Below are positions 25,525-35,397 of a DNA stretch of 64,000 nucleotides, piece after piece; within the stretch, counting starts at the first letter, position 1; each line of letters starts with the position of its first letter. The translations under genes and the position numbers were made by a program. The notes under the pieces were generated by a model that did not search any database, was not told where the DNA came from, and worked only from the letters and a program-made list of their open reading frames with translations. The stretch is from Vitreoscilla filiformis (GTDB lineage: Bacteria > Pseudomonadota > Gammaproteobacteria > Burkholderiales > Burkholderiaceae_C). The stretch covers positions 3,100,001-3,164,000 of the forward strand of contig NZ_CP022423.1 in the NCBI RefSeq assembly GCF_002222655.1, written 5' to 3'.

Positions 25525-26229
25525 TCAGATCGCGCGACGCACCATCAATTCCTTGATCTTGCCGATGGCCTTGGTCGGGTTCAAACCCTTCGGGCACACG
25601 TCAACACAGTTCATGATGGTGTGGCAGCGGAACAGGCGGTACGGGTCTTCGAGGTTGTCCAGACGCTCGGCTGTGGCTTCGTCGCGGCTGTCGGCGATGA
25701 AACGGTAGGCTTGCAGCAGACCCGCCGGGCCCACGAACTTGTCCGGATTCCACCAGAAGCTCGGGCAGCTCGTCGAGCAGCTCGCGCACAGGATGCACTC
25801 GTACAGGCCGTCCAGCTCCTCGCGCTCTTCAGGCGATTGCAGACGCTCCTTCTCGGGCGGCAGCGTGTTGTTGATCAGGTAGGGCTTGATGCTGTTGTAC
25901 TGCTTGAAGAACTGCGTCATGTCCACGATCAGGTCGCGGATCACGGGCAGACCGGGCAGCGGACGCAGAACCACCACGTCCGGCAGCGAACGCAGGTTGG
26001 TCAGGCAGGCCAGGCCATTCTTGCCGTTGATGTTCATGGCGTCCGAGCCGCACACGCCTTCGCGGCAGGAACGACGGAACGACAGGGTGGGATCCACGGC
26101 CTTCAGTTTGACCAGGGCGTCCAGCAGCATGCGTTCGTTGCCAGCGAGCTCCAGCTCGATGGTTTGCATGTAGGGCTTGGCGTCCTTGTCGGGGTCGTAG
26201 CGGTAGATCTGGAAGGTGCGCTTGGTCAT
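25525..26229 (-). CDS. sdhB: Succinate dehydrogenase iron-sulfur subunit
   Basis: 234-residue electron-transfer subunit of complex II. The N-terminal 2Fe-2S ferredoxin domain has [12 protein letters not shown]. The C-terminal domain has [16 protein letters not shown] and [17 protein letters not shown], the 4Fe-4S and 3Fe-4S ligands. ATG 26229 is used (AGGAG eight bases upstream) rather than an in-frame TTG two codons earlier. Confidence 0.97.
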   Translation of the reverse strand: MTKRTFQIYRYDPDKDAKPYMQTIELELAGNERMLLDALVKLKAVDPTLSFRRSCREGVCGSDAMNINGKNGLACLTNLRSLPDVVVLRPLPGLPVIRDLIVDMTQFFKQYNSIKPYLINNTLPPEKERLQSPEEREELDGLYECILCASCSTSCPSFWWNPDKFVGPAGLLQAYRFIADSRDEATAERLDNLEDPYRLFRCHTIMNCVDVCPKGLNPTKAIGKIKELMVRRAI

Positions 26230-26252
26230 GGTCAATTACTCCTGCGGCGTGC

Positions 26253-28052
26253 TTAGAAGGTACGAACCTTGGGCGGCACGCTGTCCACCGTCAGGGGCTT
26301 CATGTTCACGGGCTTGTACGACAGGCTGTTGGTGGCGCTGTCCCACAGGGTGTGCTTGAGCCATTCCTTGTCGTTGCGGCCCAGCGGGAATTCCTTGTCG
26401 TCAGCACCGCGCTCGTAGTCGTTCACGGTGTGGGCGCCACGGCATTCCTTGCGTGCAGCGGCGGACACCATCGTGGCCTGTGCGGCTTCGATGAGGTTGT
26501 CCACTTCCAGCGCTTCCATGCGGGCGGTGTTCCAGACCTTGGACTTGTCCTTCAGGGTGATGTTGGAGACACGGCTGCGCACTTCGGCAATGCGCTTGAC
26601 GCCAGCGTCCATCAGGGCCTGGGTACGGAACACGCCAGCATGACCTTGCATGCACGAACGGATGTCGTTGGCCACGTCTTGCGCGTATTCGCCCGAGGTG
26701 TTGGACTCCAGGCGAGCCAGGCGGGCCAGCGTCTTGTCCATGGCGTCCTTGGGCAGCGGCTTGTGGGCCTTGGGCTCGTTCTTGAGCGCCGACACGATGT
26801 GGTTGCCCGACGCACGGCCAAACACCACCAAGTCCAGCAGCGAGTTGGTGCCCAGGCGGTTGGCGCCGTGTACCGACACGCACGAGCATTCGCCCACGGC
26901 GTACAGACCGTTGACGACGCTGCGGTAGTTGTCGCCCTGCGGCACAACGACCTGACCATTCACGTTGGTCGGGATGCCACCCATCTGATAGTGGATGGTC
27001 GGCACCACGGGGATCGGTTCCTTGGTGATGTCGACGTTGGCGAAGTTGTGGCCAATTTCGTACACCGAAGGCAGGCGCTTCAGGATGGTGTCGGCACCCA
27101 AGTGGGTCATGTCCAGCACCACGTAATCCTTGTTCGGCCCGCAGCCGCGACCTTCCTTGATTTCCTGGTCCATGCAGCGCGACACGAAGTCACGCGGGGC
27201 CAGATCCTTCAGGGTCGGGGCGTAACGCTCCATGAAGCGCTCGCCCTTGTCGTTGCGCAGGATGGCGCCTTCGCCACGGCAACCTTCGGTCAGCAGCACG
27301 CCCGCGCCGGCCACGCCGGTGGGGTGGAACTGCCAGAACTCCATGTCTTGCAGCGGGATGCCAGCGCGTGCGGCCATGCCCAGGCCGTCACCGGTGTTGA
27401 TGAAGGCGTTGGTCGAAGCCGCGAAGATGCGGCCAGCGCCACCGGTGGCCATCAGCACCACTTTGGCTTCCAGCGCGTACAGCTCGCCGGTTTCCAGTTC
27501 CAGGGCGCTCACGCCCACCACGTCGCCAGCGGCATCGCGCAGCAGATCCAGGGCCATCCACTCCACGAAGAAGTTGGTGCGGGCCTGAACGTTGCGTTGG
27601 TACAGGGTGTGCAGCAGGGCGTGACCCGTCCGGTCAGCCGCCGCGCAAGCACGTTGCACCGGCTTTTCACCGTAGTTGGCGGTGTGGCCGCCGAACGGAC
27701 GCTGGTAAATCGTGCCGTCCGAGTTGCGGTCGAAGGGCATGCCGAAGTGTTCGAGTTCGTACACGACCTTCGGGGCTTCACGGCACATGAACTCGATGGC
27801 GTCTTGGTCACCCAGCCAGTCCGAGCCCTTGATGGTGTCGTAGAAGTGATAGTGCCAGTTGTCTTCCGACATGTTGCCCAGCGAGGCACCGATGCCGCCC
27901 TGCGCAGCCACGGTGTGCGAGCGCGTCGGGAAGACCTTGGAGAGCACGGCCACGTTCAGGCCAGCCAGAGAGAGTTGCAGCGAGGCGCGCATGCCGGAGC
28001 CGCCGGCACCGACGATCACAACGTCAAACTTGCGCTTGGTCACTTGAGTCAT
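26253..28052 (-). CDS. sdhA: Succinate dehydrogenase flavoprotein subunit
   Basis: 599-residue catalytic subunit of complex II. It has the N-terminal FAD dinucleotide fold VVIVGAGGSGMRASL, the flavinylation region SHTVAAQGG (covalent His), ATGGAGRIF, the active-site stretch HPTGVAGAGVLLTEGCRGEG, and the C-terminal GANRLGTNSLLDLVVFGR. It spans normal length and is followed by sdhB after 23 bases. Confidence 0.97.
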   Translation of the reverse strand: MTQVTKRKFDVVIVGAGGSGMRASLQLSLAGLNVAVLSKVFPTRSHTVAAQGGIGASLGNMSEDNWHYHFYDTIKGSDWLGDQDAIEFMCREAPKVVYELEHFGMPFDRNSDGTIYQRPFGGHTANYGEKPVQRACAAADRTGHALLHTLYQRNVQARTNFFVEWMALDLLRDAAGDVVGVSALELETGELYALEAKVVLMATGGAGRIFAASTNAFINTGDGLGMAARAGIPLQDMEFWQFHPTGVAGAGVLLTEGCRGEGAILRNDKGERFMERYAPTLKDLAPRDFVSRCMDQEIKEGRGCGPNKDYVVLDMTHLGADTILKRLPSVYEIGHNFANVDITKEPIPVVPTIHYQMGGIPTNVNGQVVVPQGDNYRSVVNGLYAVGECSCVSVHGANRLGTNSLLDLVVFGRASGNHIVSALKNEPKAHKPLPKDAMDKTLARLARLESNTSGEYAQDVANDIRSCMQGHAGVFRTQALMDAGVKRIAEVRSRVSNITLKDKSKVWNTARMEALEVDNLIEAAQATMVSAAARKECRGAHTVNDYERGADDKEFPLGRNDKEWLKHTLWDSATNSLSYKPVNMKPLTVDSVPPKVRTF

Positions 28053-28071
28053 TGTTGTTCCTACCAGCTAA

Positions 28072-28434
28072 TCACAGACGCCACAGGACTTGCACGGCCC
28101 AGCCAGCGCAACCCACCACCCACACGGCGGTGAAGACATGCAGCGCCAGACGCAGACCGACGGGCTTGACGTAGTCCATCCAGATGTCGCGCACACCCAC
28201 CCAGGCATGCCAGGCCAGCGAGACGATCAGCGAGAAGGTCAGGAATTTCATCCACTGGGCGGCGAAGATGCCGGCCCACTTGTCGTAGCCCATTTCGCCG
28301 GGCATCAGCACCTGCACCAGCAGAACGATGGTGAACAGAGCCATCAGGACGGCGGTGACACGCTGCACCAACCAGTCACGCAAACCATAGTGCGCGCCCA
28401 CAGCCAGGCGCTTGGAACCGTAGTTGACTGCCAT
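28072..28434 (-). CDS. sdhD: Succinate dehydrogenase membrane anchor subunit
   Basis: 120-residue hydrophobic anchor with three predicted membrane helices (about 28-50, 60-82 and 93-117). The segment SLAWHAWVGVRDIWMDYVKP is typical of SdhD and carries the quinone/haem-side His and Asp-Tyr. The ATG at 28434 is preceded by CCGAGG. It sits between sdhC and sdhA; the short open frame upstream of the ATG is not coding. Confidence 0.92.
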   Translation of the reverse strand: MAVNYGSKRLAVGAHYGLRDWLVQRVTAVLMALFTIVLLVQVLMPGEMGYDKWAGIFAAQWMKFLTFSLIVSLAWHAWVGVRDIWMDYVKPVGLRLALHVFTAVWVVGCAGWAVQVLWRL

Positions 28435-28454
28435 TTTTAATCGCCTCGGGTGGA

Positions 28455-28883
28455 TCAGTACAGGCCGAAGAGCTTGGCGCCCAGCAGCACGGTCAGGGTG
28501 GTGCCGATCACCAGGGTGATGATGGCCGAGCTCTTGCCCTGTTCCTTGCTCACGCTGTGGGTGGCGTCCATGATCAGGTGGCGCACGCCAGCGGTGAAGT
28601 GGTGCAGATAGCCCCACATCACGCCCAGGGTGACCAGCTTGACCAGCCAACCCGGCACGAAGCCGATGCCTGCGTCAAAAGCGCTGCGGAACGTCTCGAA
28701 CGACACCTCCGAAGACACGCTGGTGTCGAACAGCCACACCACGAAGGGCAGCATCAGGAACAGGATGACGCCGCTGATGCGGTGCAAGATCGAAACGATG
28801 CCGGCCGGGGGAAGCCGGTAGTTGCGGATTTCCGTCACATGGATGTTACGGAACTCCGGCCGTTGCTTGAGCGTGTCTGCCAT
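28455..28883 (-). CDS. sdhC: Succinate dehydrogenase cytochrome b556 subunit
   Basis: 142-residue membrane subunit binding haem b and quinone. It has the N-terminal signature RPEFRNIHVTEIRNYRLP with SILHRISGV, and the haem-ligand region HHFTAGVRHLIMD near residues 94-106. Three membrane helices. An AAGGA site lies ahead of the ATG. First gene of the sdh-gltA operon, 171 bases downstream of the GntR gene. That gap holds an inverted pair of GCATCAAA sites (28962-28969 and 29018-29025) and a TAAAAT -10-like box, but no clear -35. Confidence 0.94.
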   Translation of the reverse strand: MADTLKQRPEFRNIHVTEIRNYRLPPAGIVSILHRISGVILFLMLPFVVWLFDTSVSSEVSFETFRSAFDAGIGFVPGWLVKLVTLGVMWGYLHHFTAGVRHLIMDATHSVSKEQGKSSAIITLVIGTTLTVLLGAKLFGLY

Positions 28884-29054
28884 GGGGGTTTCCTTGTTGT
28901 CGCTCGGGTCTTCGGGAGGGGAGGAGGTAATCGCGGTGAAACCTGAGGATTTTATTGCAACGCATCAAACTTTCGGGGGCCTTGCCACAGCGGGGCTGTC
29001 ATGCTTGCCGCGTCAGTTTTGATGCATTTTTCGATGCCAATTTCAGGTTGGGCG

Positions 29055-29825
29055 CTAACTCAGCTCGTTTCGGTAGTAGTGGGAAGCGGTGGTGTAGAGC
29101 CCGCGCCGCAGCTCGACGGGGCGGTCGCCATAGGTGAAGGACAGGCGTTCCACGCTCAGCAGCGGTGCCCCAGACGATACCGCCAGCAGCGTCGCTGACG
29201 TGGCATCGGCAGCCACCGCACGGATTTTTTCTTCGGCGCGGATCATGCGCACGCCGAATTCGGTTTCAAACAGGCCATACATCGGCCCAGCGTATTGAGA
29301 CAGGCGCTCAGCAGTCAGCCCCTTGAAGGGCGCAGCGGGCAGCCAAATGTCATCCAGCACCACCGGTGCGCCATTGCGGGACAGGGTGCGGCGCACCCAC
29401 ACCACGCTCTCACCCGACTTGAGCCCCAGCGCCCGCGCCACTTCAGCGGGAGCGCGCATGCGCTTGCAATCGAGGAACTGCCGCGCCATGCCGGAGGGGC
29501 TGCCATCGTCCGGCATCAAGCGCAAGAAGCGGTATTGGATGTGGTCTTCAGCGTGGGTCGCCACGAAGGTGCCCTTGCCTTGGCGGCGCACCAACAGGTT
29601 CTCGGTGGCCATTTCGTCAATGGCTTTGCGCACTGTGCCTTGGCTGACCTTGAAACGGGCTGCCAATTCCATTTCGCTGGGAATGGCTTCGCCTGGTTTC
29701 CACTCGCCGGCTTGCAGACTGCGCACCAGCAATGCCTTGATCTGCTGATACAGCGGGCTGAACGCCGGCCCCGGCGCCACGGCGGCCTCCGGCTCGGCAG
29801 ATTCAGGAAGGGTCAAGGCAGACAT
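29055..29825 (-). CDS. GntR-family regulator (HutC/UTRA subfamily)
   Basis: A 256-residue regulator. The N-terminal winged helix-turn-helix (FSPLYQQIKALLVRSL, FKVSQGTVRKAIDEM, RRQGKGTFV) is followed by a UTRA effector domain. That domain includes KSGESVVWVRRTLSRNGAPVVLDDIWLP and the C-terminal SVERLSFTYGDRPVELRRGLY. Start at 29825 or an ATG nine bases upstream; the much longer open frame crosses the operator and is not credible. It lies between sdhC and the divergent mdh gene, with a 16-bp palindrome in its upstream region. It is therefore a strong candidate for the local TCA-cycle regulator and for autorepression. Confidence 0.9.
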   Translation of the reverse strand: MSALTLPESAEPEAAVAPGPAFSPLYQQIKALLVRSLQAGEWKPGEAIPSEMELAARFKVSQGTVRKAIDEMATENLLVRRQGKGTFVATHAEDHIQYRFLRLMPDDGSPSGMARQFLDCKRMRAPAEVARALGLKSGESVVWVRRTLSRNGAPVVLDDIWLPAAPFKGLTAERLSQYAGPMYGLFETEFGVRMIRAEEKIRAVAADATSATLLAVSSGAPLLSVERLSFTYGDRPVELRRGLYTTASHYYRNELS

Positions 29826-29876
29826 GGGGCGCATTGCAGCACAGCGTGCTTGGTAAGTCCAGCGTGTCGTGTCAAT

Positions 29877-29892
29877 TGTCTTATATAAGACA
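29877..29892. promoter_or_regulatory. Perfect 16-bp palindromic operator candidate
   Basis: TGTCTTATATAAGACA is self-complementary over all 16 positions. It lies 8 bases upstream of the mdh -35 box and includes a TATAAG that can serve as the -10 of the divergent gntR gene. Length and symmetry fit a GntR dimer site. Confidence 0.75.
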
Positions 29893-29900
29893 TAAGAGCG

Positions 29901-29929
29901 TTGACACCCCCCGGGTTGGCACTTAGACT
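29901..29929 (+). promoter_or_regulatory. Sigma70-like promoter of mdh
   Basis: Consensus TTGACA at 29901-29906, exactly 17 bases, then TAGACT at 29924-29929. This predicts a 5' untranslated region of about 160 bases before the mdh ATG at 30100. Confidence 0.65.
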
Positions 29930-30099
29930 CAATGGCTAAACTGAACGCTTTCACGCGCCGGACACGGCACACAGCTAGCAGTAAGTTCCTTGGGGCACGA
30001 TGCTCGGTTGCATCTGCTGCGAGGGAGCCGGGCTGCACTGTGGCACTGTGCCAAGACGCAACACCGTCCGCTCCCCAAACCCCTCTCGGAGACCTCTGA

Positions 30100-31086
30100 A
30101 TGAGCAAGACCCCCATGCGCGTGGCCGTTACCGGCGCTGCTGGCCAAATCGGTTACGCCCTGCTGTTCCGTATCGCTTCCGGCGAAATGCTGGGCAAGGA
30201 TCAGCCCGTCATCCTGCAATTGCTGGATCTGCCGCAAGCCCAAAACGCCTGCAAGGGCGTGATGATGGAGCTGGAAGACTGCGCCTTCCCGCTGCTGGCC
30301 GGCATGATCGCCACCGACGACCCGGCTGTGGCTTTCAAGGACGCTGACGTCTGCCTGCTGGTCGGTGCCCGTCCCCGTGGCCCCGGCATGGAGCGTGCTG
30401 ACCTGCTGACCGCCAACGGCGCCATCTTCACCGTGCAAGGCAAGGCCATTGCCGAGAACGCCAAGGAAGACGTCAAGGTGCTGGTGGTGGGCAACCCCTG
30501 CAACACCAATGCCTACATCGCCGCTGCCGCCGCCAAGAAGGTTGGCCGCACCAACCCGGCCAACTACCACGGCATGCTGCGCCTGGATCACAACCGCGCA
30601 CTGAGCCAACTGGCTGCCAAGACTGGCCGCGACGTGGCCAGCCTGAAGCAACTGGTGGTGTGGGGCAACCACTCGCCCACCATGTACGCCGACTACCGCT
30701 TCTGCACCTCCAACGGTGACAGCGTCAAGGAACTGGTGAACGACGCCGTGTGGAACAACGACGTGTTCCTGCCGACCGTGGGCAAGCGTGGCGCCGCCAT
30801 CATCACCGCTCGCGGTCTGTCGTCGGCTGCTTCGGCAGCCAACGCCGCCATCGACCACGTGCGCGACTGGGTGCTGGGTTCCAGCGAATGGGTCACCATG
30901 GGCGTGCCTTCTGACGGCTCCTACGGCATCCCCGAAGGCATCGTGTTTGGCTTCCCTTGCGAGTGCAAGGACGGCGGCTTCAAGATCATCCAAGGTCTGG
31001 ACATCGACGCTTACAGCCAAGAGAAGATCAACCTGACCCTCAAGGAACTGACCGACGAGGCCGCCGCCGTCCAGCACATGCTGTGA
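30100..31086 (+). CDS. mdh: Malate dehydrogenase
   Basis: NAD-dependent malate dehydrogenase of 328 residues: malate to oxaloacetate. The N-terminal Rossmann loop [15 protein letters not shown] is near residues 8-22. The substrate-binding [17 protein letters not shown] carries the active-site arginines, and [13 protein letters not shown] carries the catalytic His. GGAG precedes the ATG. It is followed by a terminator, so it can be a single-gene unit. Confidence 0.97.
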   Translation: MSKTPMRVAVTGAAGQIGYALLFRIASGEMLGKDQPVILQLLDLPQAQNACKGVMMELEDCAFPLLAGMIATDDPAVAFKDADVCLLVGARPRGPGMERADLLTANGAIFTVQGKAIAENAKEDVKVLVVGNPCNTNAYIAAAAAKKVGRTNPANYHGMLRLDHNRALSQLAAKTGRDVASLKQLVVWGNHSPTMYADYRFCTSNGDSVKELVNDAVWNNDVFLPTVGKRGAAIITARGLSSAASAANAAIDHVRDWVLGSSEWVTMGVPSDGSYGIPEGIVFGFPCECKDGGFKIIQGLDIDAYSQEKINLTLKELTDEAAAVQHML

Positions 31087-31157
31087 TGGTGCGTGTCACG
31101 GTGCGCCGCGCCCCGCCTGGTGTAAACCGCCGGCCCGTGCGCGTGCCGTGACCCGAA

Positions 31158-31199
31158 CAAAGCCGGATGCCGCCCCTGTCGCGGCCCCGGCTTTTTTCT
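31158..31199 (+). terminator. Intrinsic terminator of mdh
   Basis: AAGCCGG (31160-31166) pairs with CCGGCTT (31187-31193) and continues into a T-run. It lies 70 bases after mdh and upstream of the ATG of the CitE-like gene, which argues against the longer GTG start at 31148. Confidence 0.8.
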
Positions 31200-31246
31200 T
31201 GCCCAAAACTCGCGGTTCTGCCGCCCCTGCTGCCCCCTCCCCCGCC

Positions 31247-32266
31247 ATGACCGCTTTGCGCCACCCCCAGGACGTGCTGTTTGAAGAAGGCGACGCCGTG
31301 CCCCAACTGCCGGTGTGCGACCACTACTGTGGCGTGGAAGTGCGCATGCGGAAGAGCCTGCAACTGCAAGCCGAACTCGGCCCGGTGTTCGATGTGACGC
31401 TGGATGGCGAGGACGGTGCCCCCGTCGGCGGTGAAGTCGAGCACGCGCATTTGATCGCCGAGCTGGCCAGCTCCGAGCTGAATGCCTTTGGCCGCGTGGG
31501 CGCCCGCGTGGTGCCGTTCGATCACCCGGCGTTTGTGCCGATGCTGGAAGTGCTGCTGCCCAAAGCCGGCGCCCAGCTCGCTTACCTGATGATCCCCAAG
31601 CCGCGCCACTTCGATGATTTGAAGCACGCGGCGGACACCATCGACCAGTTGAGCACCCAAGCGGGCCTGCAACGCGCCATCCCGCTGCACGCGCTGGTCG
31701 AAACCCACGGCGCACTGCGCGACGTGTTCCAGATGGCGGCGCATCCGCGCATTGAATCGCTGTCCTTCGGGCTGATGGATTTTGTGTCGGCGCACCGGGG
31801 TGCGATTCCGCAATCGGCGATGGGCTCGCAGGGTCAGTTCGAGCACCCGCTGGTGCTGCGCGCCAAGCTGGACATCGCTGCCGCCTGCCACGCCGAAAGC
31901 AAAGTGCCTTCGCACTGCGTCGTCACCGAGTTCAAGGATGCGGACGCCCTGCGCGCCTCGGCCCACCGCGCCAGCCGCGAGCTGGGTTACACGCGCATGT
32001 GGAGCATCCACCCGGATCAGATCCGCCCCATCGTCGAAACCTTCACGCCCAGCGCGGATGAAATTCATCAAGCGCTGGAGATCATTTTGGCCGCCCAGGC
32101 CGCAGACTGGGCGCCGATCCGCCACACCCACCAGGGCCGCGTGCAACTGCACGACCGCGCCAGCTACCGCTATTTCTGGCAGGTGCTGCAAAGCGCGCAC
32201 CGCACGCTGGCGCCGGCACAACAGCCGACCGAACTGGTTTCGTTTTTCACTTCCCATCAGGATTGA
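31247..32266 (+). CDS. CitE-like HpcH/HpaI aldolase/citrate lyase family protein
   Basis: A 339-residue TIM-barrel C-C lyase of the CitE superfamily (citrate lyase beta-like, malyl-/citramalyl-CoA lyase-like). Visible are [12 protein letters not shown] with acidic metal-site residues, [25 protein letters not shown] (conserved Glu) and [15 protein letters not shown]. The ATG at 31247 is chosen because an in-frame GTG at 31148 would place the mdh terminator within the coding region. No citrate lyase alpha (CitF) or gamma (CitD) gene is nearby, so it is not a classical citrate lyase. It is placed between mdh and acnB, 26 bases before acnB. Exact substrate unknown. Confidence 0.82.
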   Translation: MTALRHPQDVLFEEGDAVPQLPVCDHYCGVEVRMRKSLQLQAELGPVFDVTLDGEDGAPVGGEVEHAHLIAELASSELNAFGRVGARVVPFDHPAFVPMLEVLLPKAGAQLAYLMIPKPRHFDDLKHAADTIDQLSTQAGLQRAIPLHALVETHGALRDVFQMAAHPRIESLSFGLMDFVSAHRGAIPQSAMGSQGQFEHPLVLRAKLDIAAACHAESKVPSHCVVTEFKDADALRASAHRASRELGYTRMWSIHPDQIRPIVETFTPSADEIHQALEIILAAQAADWAPIRHTHQGRVQLHDRASYRYFWQVLQSAHRTLAPAQQPTELVSFFTSHQD

Positions 32267-32292
32267 TGGTTCACCCCCAGGAGAGCACTTCC

Positions 32293-34878
32293 ATGCTGCA
32301 AGCCTATCGCCAACACGCTGCTGAGCGCGCTGCGCTCGGCATCCCCGCGCTGCCGCTCGATGCCAAGCAAGTGGCCGAGCTGATCGAGTTGATCAAGAAC
32401 CCGCCCGCTGGTGAAGAAGCGTTCCTGATGGACCTGCTGACCCACCGCGTGCCGCCGGGTGTGGACGACGCCGCCAAGGTCAAGGCCAGCTTCCTGGCCG
32501 CCGTTGCCGCAGGTGACTTGGCCGTGGGCCTGGTCTCCAAGGCCAAGGCCACCGAGCTGCTGGGCACCATGGTGGGTGGCTACAACGTCAAGCCGCTGAT
32601 CGACCTGCTGGACGACGCTGAAGTGGCCGACATCGCTGCCGCCGGTCTGAAGAAGACCCTGCTGATGTTCGATTACTTCAACGACGTGACCGCCAAGGCC
32701 ACCGCTGGCAACGCCAAGGCCCAGGAAGTCGTGCAGTCGTGGGCCGATGCCGAGTGGTTCACCAGCCGCCCGGAAGTGCCGAAGTCCATCACCGTGACCG
32801 TGTTCAAGGTGCCTGGCGAAACCAACACCGACGACCTGTCGCCGGCTCCGGACGCCACCACCCGCCCGGACATCCCGATGCACTACCTGGCGATGTTGAA
32901 GAACACCCGCCCGGATGCCGCCTTCAAGCCTGAAAAGGACGGCGTGCGCGGCCCGATGCAGTTCATCGACGACCTGAAGCAAAAGGGCAACCTCGTGGCC
33001 TACGTGGGCGACGTGGTGGGCACCGGTTCGTCGCGCAAGTCCGCCACCAACTCGGTGGTGTGGGCCACCGGCCAAGACATCCCCTTCGTGCCGAACAAGC
33101 GCTTTGGTGGCGTGACCCTGGGCGGCAAGATCGCCCCGATCTTCTTCAACACACAAGAAGATTCCGGCTCGCTGCCGATCGAAGTCGATGTTTCCAAGCT
33201 GGAAATGGGCGACGTGATCGACGTGCTGCCCTATGACGGCAAGATCACCAAGGCCGGCGAAACCGTCGCTGAATTCGCTCTGAAGAGCGAAGTGCTGCTG
33301 GACGAAGTGCGCGCCGGTGGCCGGATCAACCTGATCATTGGTCGCTCGCTGACCGCCAAGGCCCGCGACTTCCTGGGCCTGCCCGCCTCGACGCTGTTCC
33401 GCCTGCCGCAAGCCCCGGCCGCCAGCAACGCCGGTTTCACCCTGGCGCAGAAGATGGTGGGCCGCGCCTGCGGTCTGCCCGAAGGCCAAGGCGTGCGCCC
33501 CGGCACCTACTGCGAACCGAAGATGACCACCGTCGGCTCGCAAGACACCACCGGCCCGATGACCCGCGACGAGCTGAAGGACTTGGCTTGCCTGGGCTTC
33601 TCGGCTGACCTGGTGATGCAATCGTTCTGCCACACCGCCGCTTATCCGAAGCCGGTGGACGTGAAGATGCACCGCGAGCTGCCGACCTTCATCGCCAACC
33701 GTGGCGGTGTGGCGCTGCGCCCGGGCGACGGCGTGATCCACTCGTGGCTGAACCGTCTGCTGCTGCCCGACACCGTGGGCACCGGCGGTGACTCGCACAC
33801 CCGTTTCCCGATCGGCATCAGCTTCCCCGCTGGCTCGGGCCTCGTGGCCTTCGGCGCCGCCACCGGCGTGATGCCGCTGGACATGCCTGAATCCGTGCTG
33901 GTGCGCTTCAAGGGCGAAATGCAGCCTGGCATCACCCTGCGCGATCTGGTGCATGCCATCCCGCTGTATGCCATCAAGGCTGGCCTGCTGACGGTGGAAA
34001 AGAAGGGCAAGAAGAACGTGTTCTCCGGCCGCGTGCTGGAAATCGAGGGTCTGCCTGACCTGAAGGTGGAACAAGCGTTCGAACTGTCTGACGCCGCTGC
34101 CGAGCGTTCGGCTGCCGCTTGCACGGTGCAACTGAACCCCGCTCCGGTGGCCGAGTACCTGCGTTCGAACATCGTTCTGATGAAGAACATGATCGCCAAC
34201 GGCTACCAAGACGCCCGCACGCTGGAGCGCCGCATCAAGTCCGTGGAAGCCTGGCTGGCCAACCCGGAACTGCTGAAGGCCGACACCGACGCCGAGTACG
34301 CTGCCGTGATCGAAATCGATCTGGCCGACATCAAGGAGCCGATTGTCTGCTGCCCGAACGACCCGGATGATGCGAAGTTCGTGTCCGAAGTGTCCGGCAC
34401 CAAGATCGACGAAGTGTTCGTCGGTTCGTGCATGACCAACATCGGCCACTTCCGCGCTGCCGGCGAAATTCTGAAGGGCAACAAGGACATCCCGGTGCGC
34501 CTGTGGATCGCCCCGCCGACCAAGATGGACGCTGCCGAGCTGACCAAGGAAGGCTACTACGCCACCCTGGGCGGTGCTGGTGCGCGCATGGAAATGCCGG
34601 GCTGCTCGCTGTGCATGGGCAACCAAGCGCAGATCAAGGAAGGCTCGACCGCGATGTCCACCTCGACCCGCAACTTCCCGAACCGTCTGGGCAAGAACAC
34701 GCAAGTGTTCCTGGGCTCGGCTGAACTGGCCGCCGTGTGCTCCAAGCTGGGCCGCATCCCGACCGTGGAAGAGTACCTGGCCGAAGTGGGCGTGGTCGCC
34801 AAGAACGCCGACAAGATCTACAAGTACATGAACTTCGACCAGATCGAAGAGTACGTGGAGACGGCCAAGGCGGTCTGA
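32293..34878 (+). CDS. acnB: Aconitate hydratase B
   Basis: Bifunctional aconitase/2-methylisocitrate dehydratase of 861 residues (E. coli AcnB about 865). It begins with the HEAT-like domain ([16 protein letters not shown]). [12 protein letters not shown] and the 4Fe-4S ligands in [10 protein letters not shown] and [11 protein letters not shown] are visible. AGGAGAG precedes the ATG at 32293. It closes the CitE-acnB unit and is followed by a strong terminator. Confidence 0.97.
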   Translation: MLQAYRQHAAERAALGIPALPLDAKQVAELIELIKNPPAGEEAFLMDLLTHRVPPGVDDAAKVKASFLAAVAAGDLAVGLVSKAKATELLGTMVGGYNVKPLIDLLDDAEVADIAAAGLKKTLLMFDYFNDVTAKATAGNAKAQEVVQSWADAEWFTSRPEVPKSITVTVFKVPGETNTDDLSPAPDATTRPDIPMHYLAMLKNTRPDAAFKPEKDGVRGPMQFIDDLKQKGNLVAYVGDVVGTGSSRKSATNSVVWATGQDIPFVPNKRFGGVTLGGKIAPIFFNTQEDSGSLPIEVDVSKLEMGDVIDVLPYDGKITKAGETVAEFALKSEVLLDEVRAGGRINLIIGRSLTAKARDFLGLPASTLFRLPQAPAASNAGFTLAQKMVGRACGLPEGQGVRPGTYCEPKMTTVGSQDTTGPMTRDELKDLACLGFSADLVMQSFCHTAAYPKPVDVKMHRELPTFIANRGGVALRPGDGVIHSWLNRLLLPDTVGTGGDSHTRFPIGISFPAGSGLVAFGAATGVMPLDMPESVLVRFKGEMQPGITLRDLVHAIPLYAIKAGLLTVEKKGKKNVFSGRVLEIEGLPDLKVEQAFELSDAAAERSAAACTVQLNPAPVAEYLRSNIVLMKNMIANGYQDARTLERRIKSVEAWLANPELLKADTDAEYAAVIEIDLADIKEPIVCCPNDPDDAKFVSEVSGTKIDEVFVGSCMTNIGHFRAAGEILKGNKDIPVRLWIAPPTKMDAAELTKEGYYATLGGAGARMEMPGCSLCMGNQAQIKEGSTAMSTSTRNFPNRLGKNTQVFLGSAELAAVCSKLGRIPTVEEYLAEVGVVAKNADKIYKYMNFDQIEEYVETAKAV

Positions 34879-34930
34879 GCGTCGCGCTCAAGAAACTCAC
34901 GGGCTGCGCGGTGGCGTGGCCCGGGTGATT

Positions 34931-34968
34931 AAAAAGCCCGCTGGGGGAACCTGGCGGGCTTTTTTTTT
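34931..34968 (+). terminator. Intrinsic terminator of acnB
   Basis: AAAAAGCCCGC (34931-34941) pairs with GCGGGC (34954-34959), followed by nine T residues. Confidence 0.92.
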
Positions 34969-34980
34969 AGGTGATTCACC

Positions 34981-35397
34981 ATGCGTGTCAACAACTTGCC
35001 TGTGTTGCGAACGTTTCGCAAGGCACTGCGAAACAACCTCACGCCTGCGGAGGCGAAGCTGTGGACGCTGCTCAAGGGTTCACAACTGGCAGGGCGCAAG
35101 TTCAGGCGACAGCACAGCGTCGGCCCCTACATTCTGGATTTTTACTGCCCGTCTGAACGCTTGGCTGTGGAGCTGGATGGTGCGGCGCATGACAGTGCCG
35201 AAGCGCAAGCGTACGACCGGGAGCGGGATCTTTTTTTGGAGCAGTTCGGTATCAAGGTTTTGCGGTTTGAAAACAGGTTGGTTTTTCAGCAGACGGAGGG
35301 GGTGTTGATGGAAATTCAGAGGGGATTTGGGTGGCACGCGAGAAAACCACCCCGCCCCTGCGGGGCACCCCTCCTTGGAAAGGAGGGGAATGAATAA
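34981..35397 (+). CDS. DUF559 (Vsr-like) endonuclease-domain protein
   Basis: A 138-residue DUF559 protein of the PD-(D/E)xK/very-short-patch-repair-like class. It has LRNNLTPAEAKLWTLLK, the core GPYILDFYCP, the acidic VELDGAAHDS near residues 63-72, and DRERDLFLEQFGIKVLRF. No activity has been shown here. The last 20 or so residues (from HARKPPRPCGAPL) are encoded by the first unit of the adjacent tandem repeat, so the gene reads into the repeat before stopping. Such tails are common in DUF559 proteins of proteobacteria, which points to a physical link between this gene family and REP-like repeats. Confidence 0.85.
   Translation: MRVNNLPVLRTFRKALRNNLTPAEAKLWTLLKGSQLAGRKFRRQHSVGPYILDFYCPSERLAVELDGAAHDSAEAQAYDRERDLFLEQFGIKVLRFENRLVFQQTEGVLMEIQRGFGWHARKPPRPCGAPLLGKEGNE

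Noticed and set aside
31148..31246. N-terminal extension of the CitE-like protein from a GTG codon
   Set aside because: The stretch contains the mdh terminator and a low-complexity Ala/Pro peptide; the ATG at 31247 fits the family start better.
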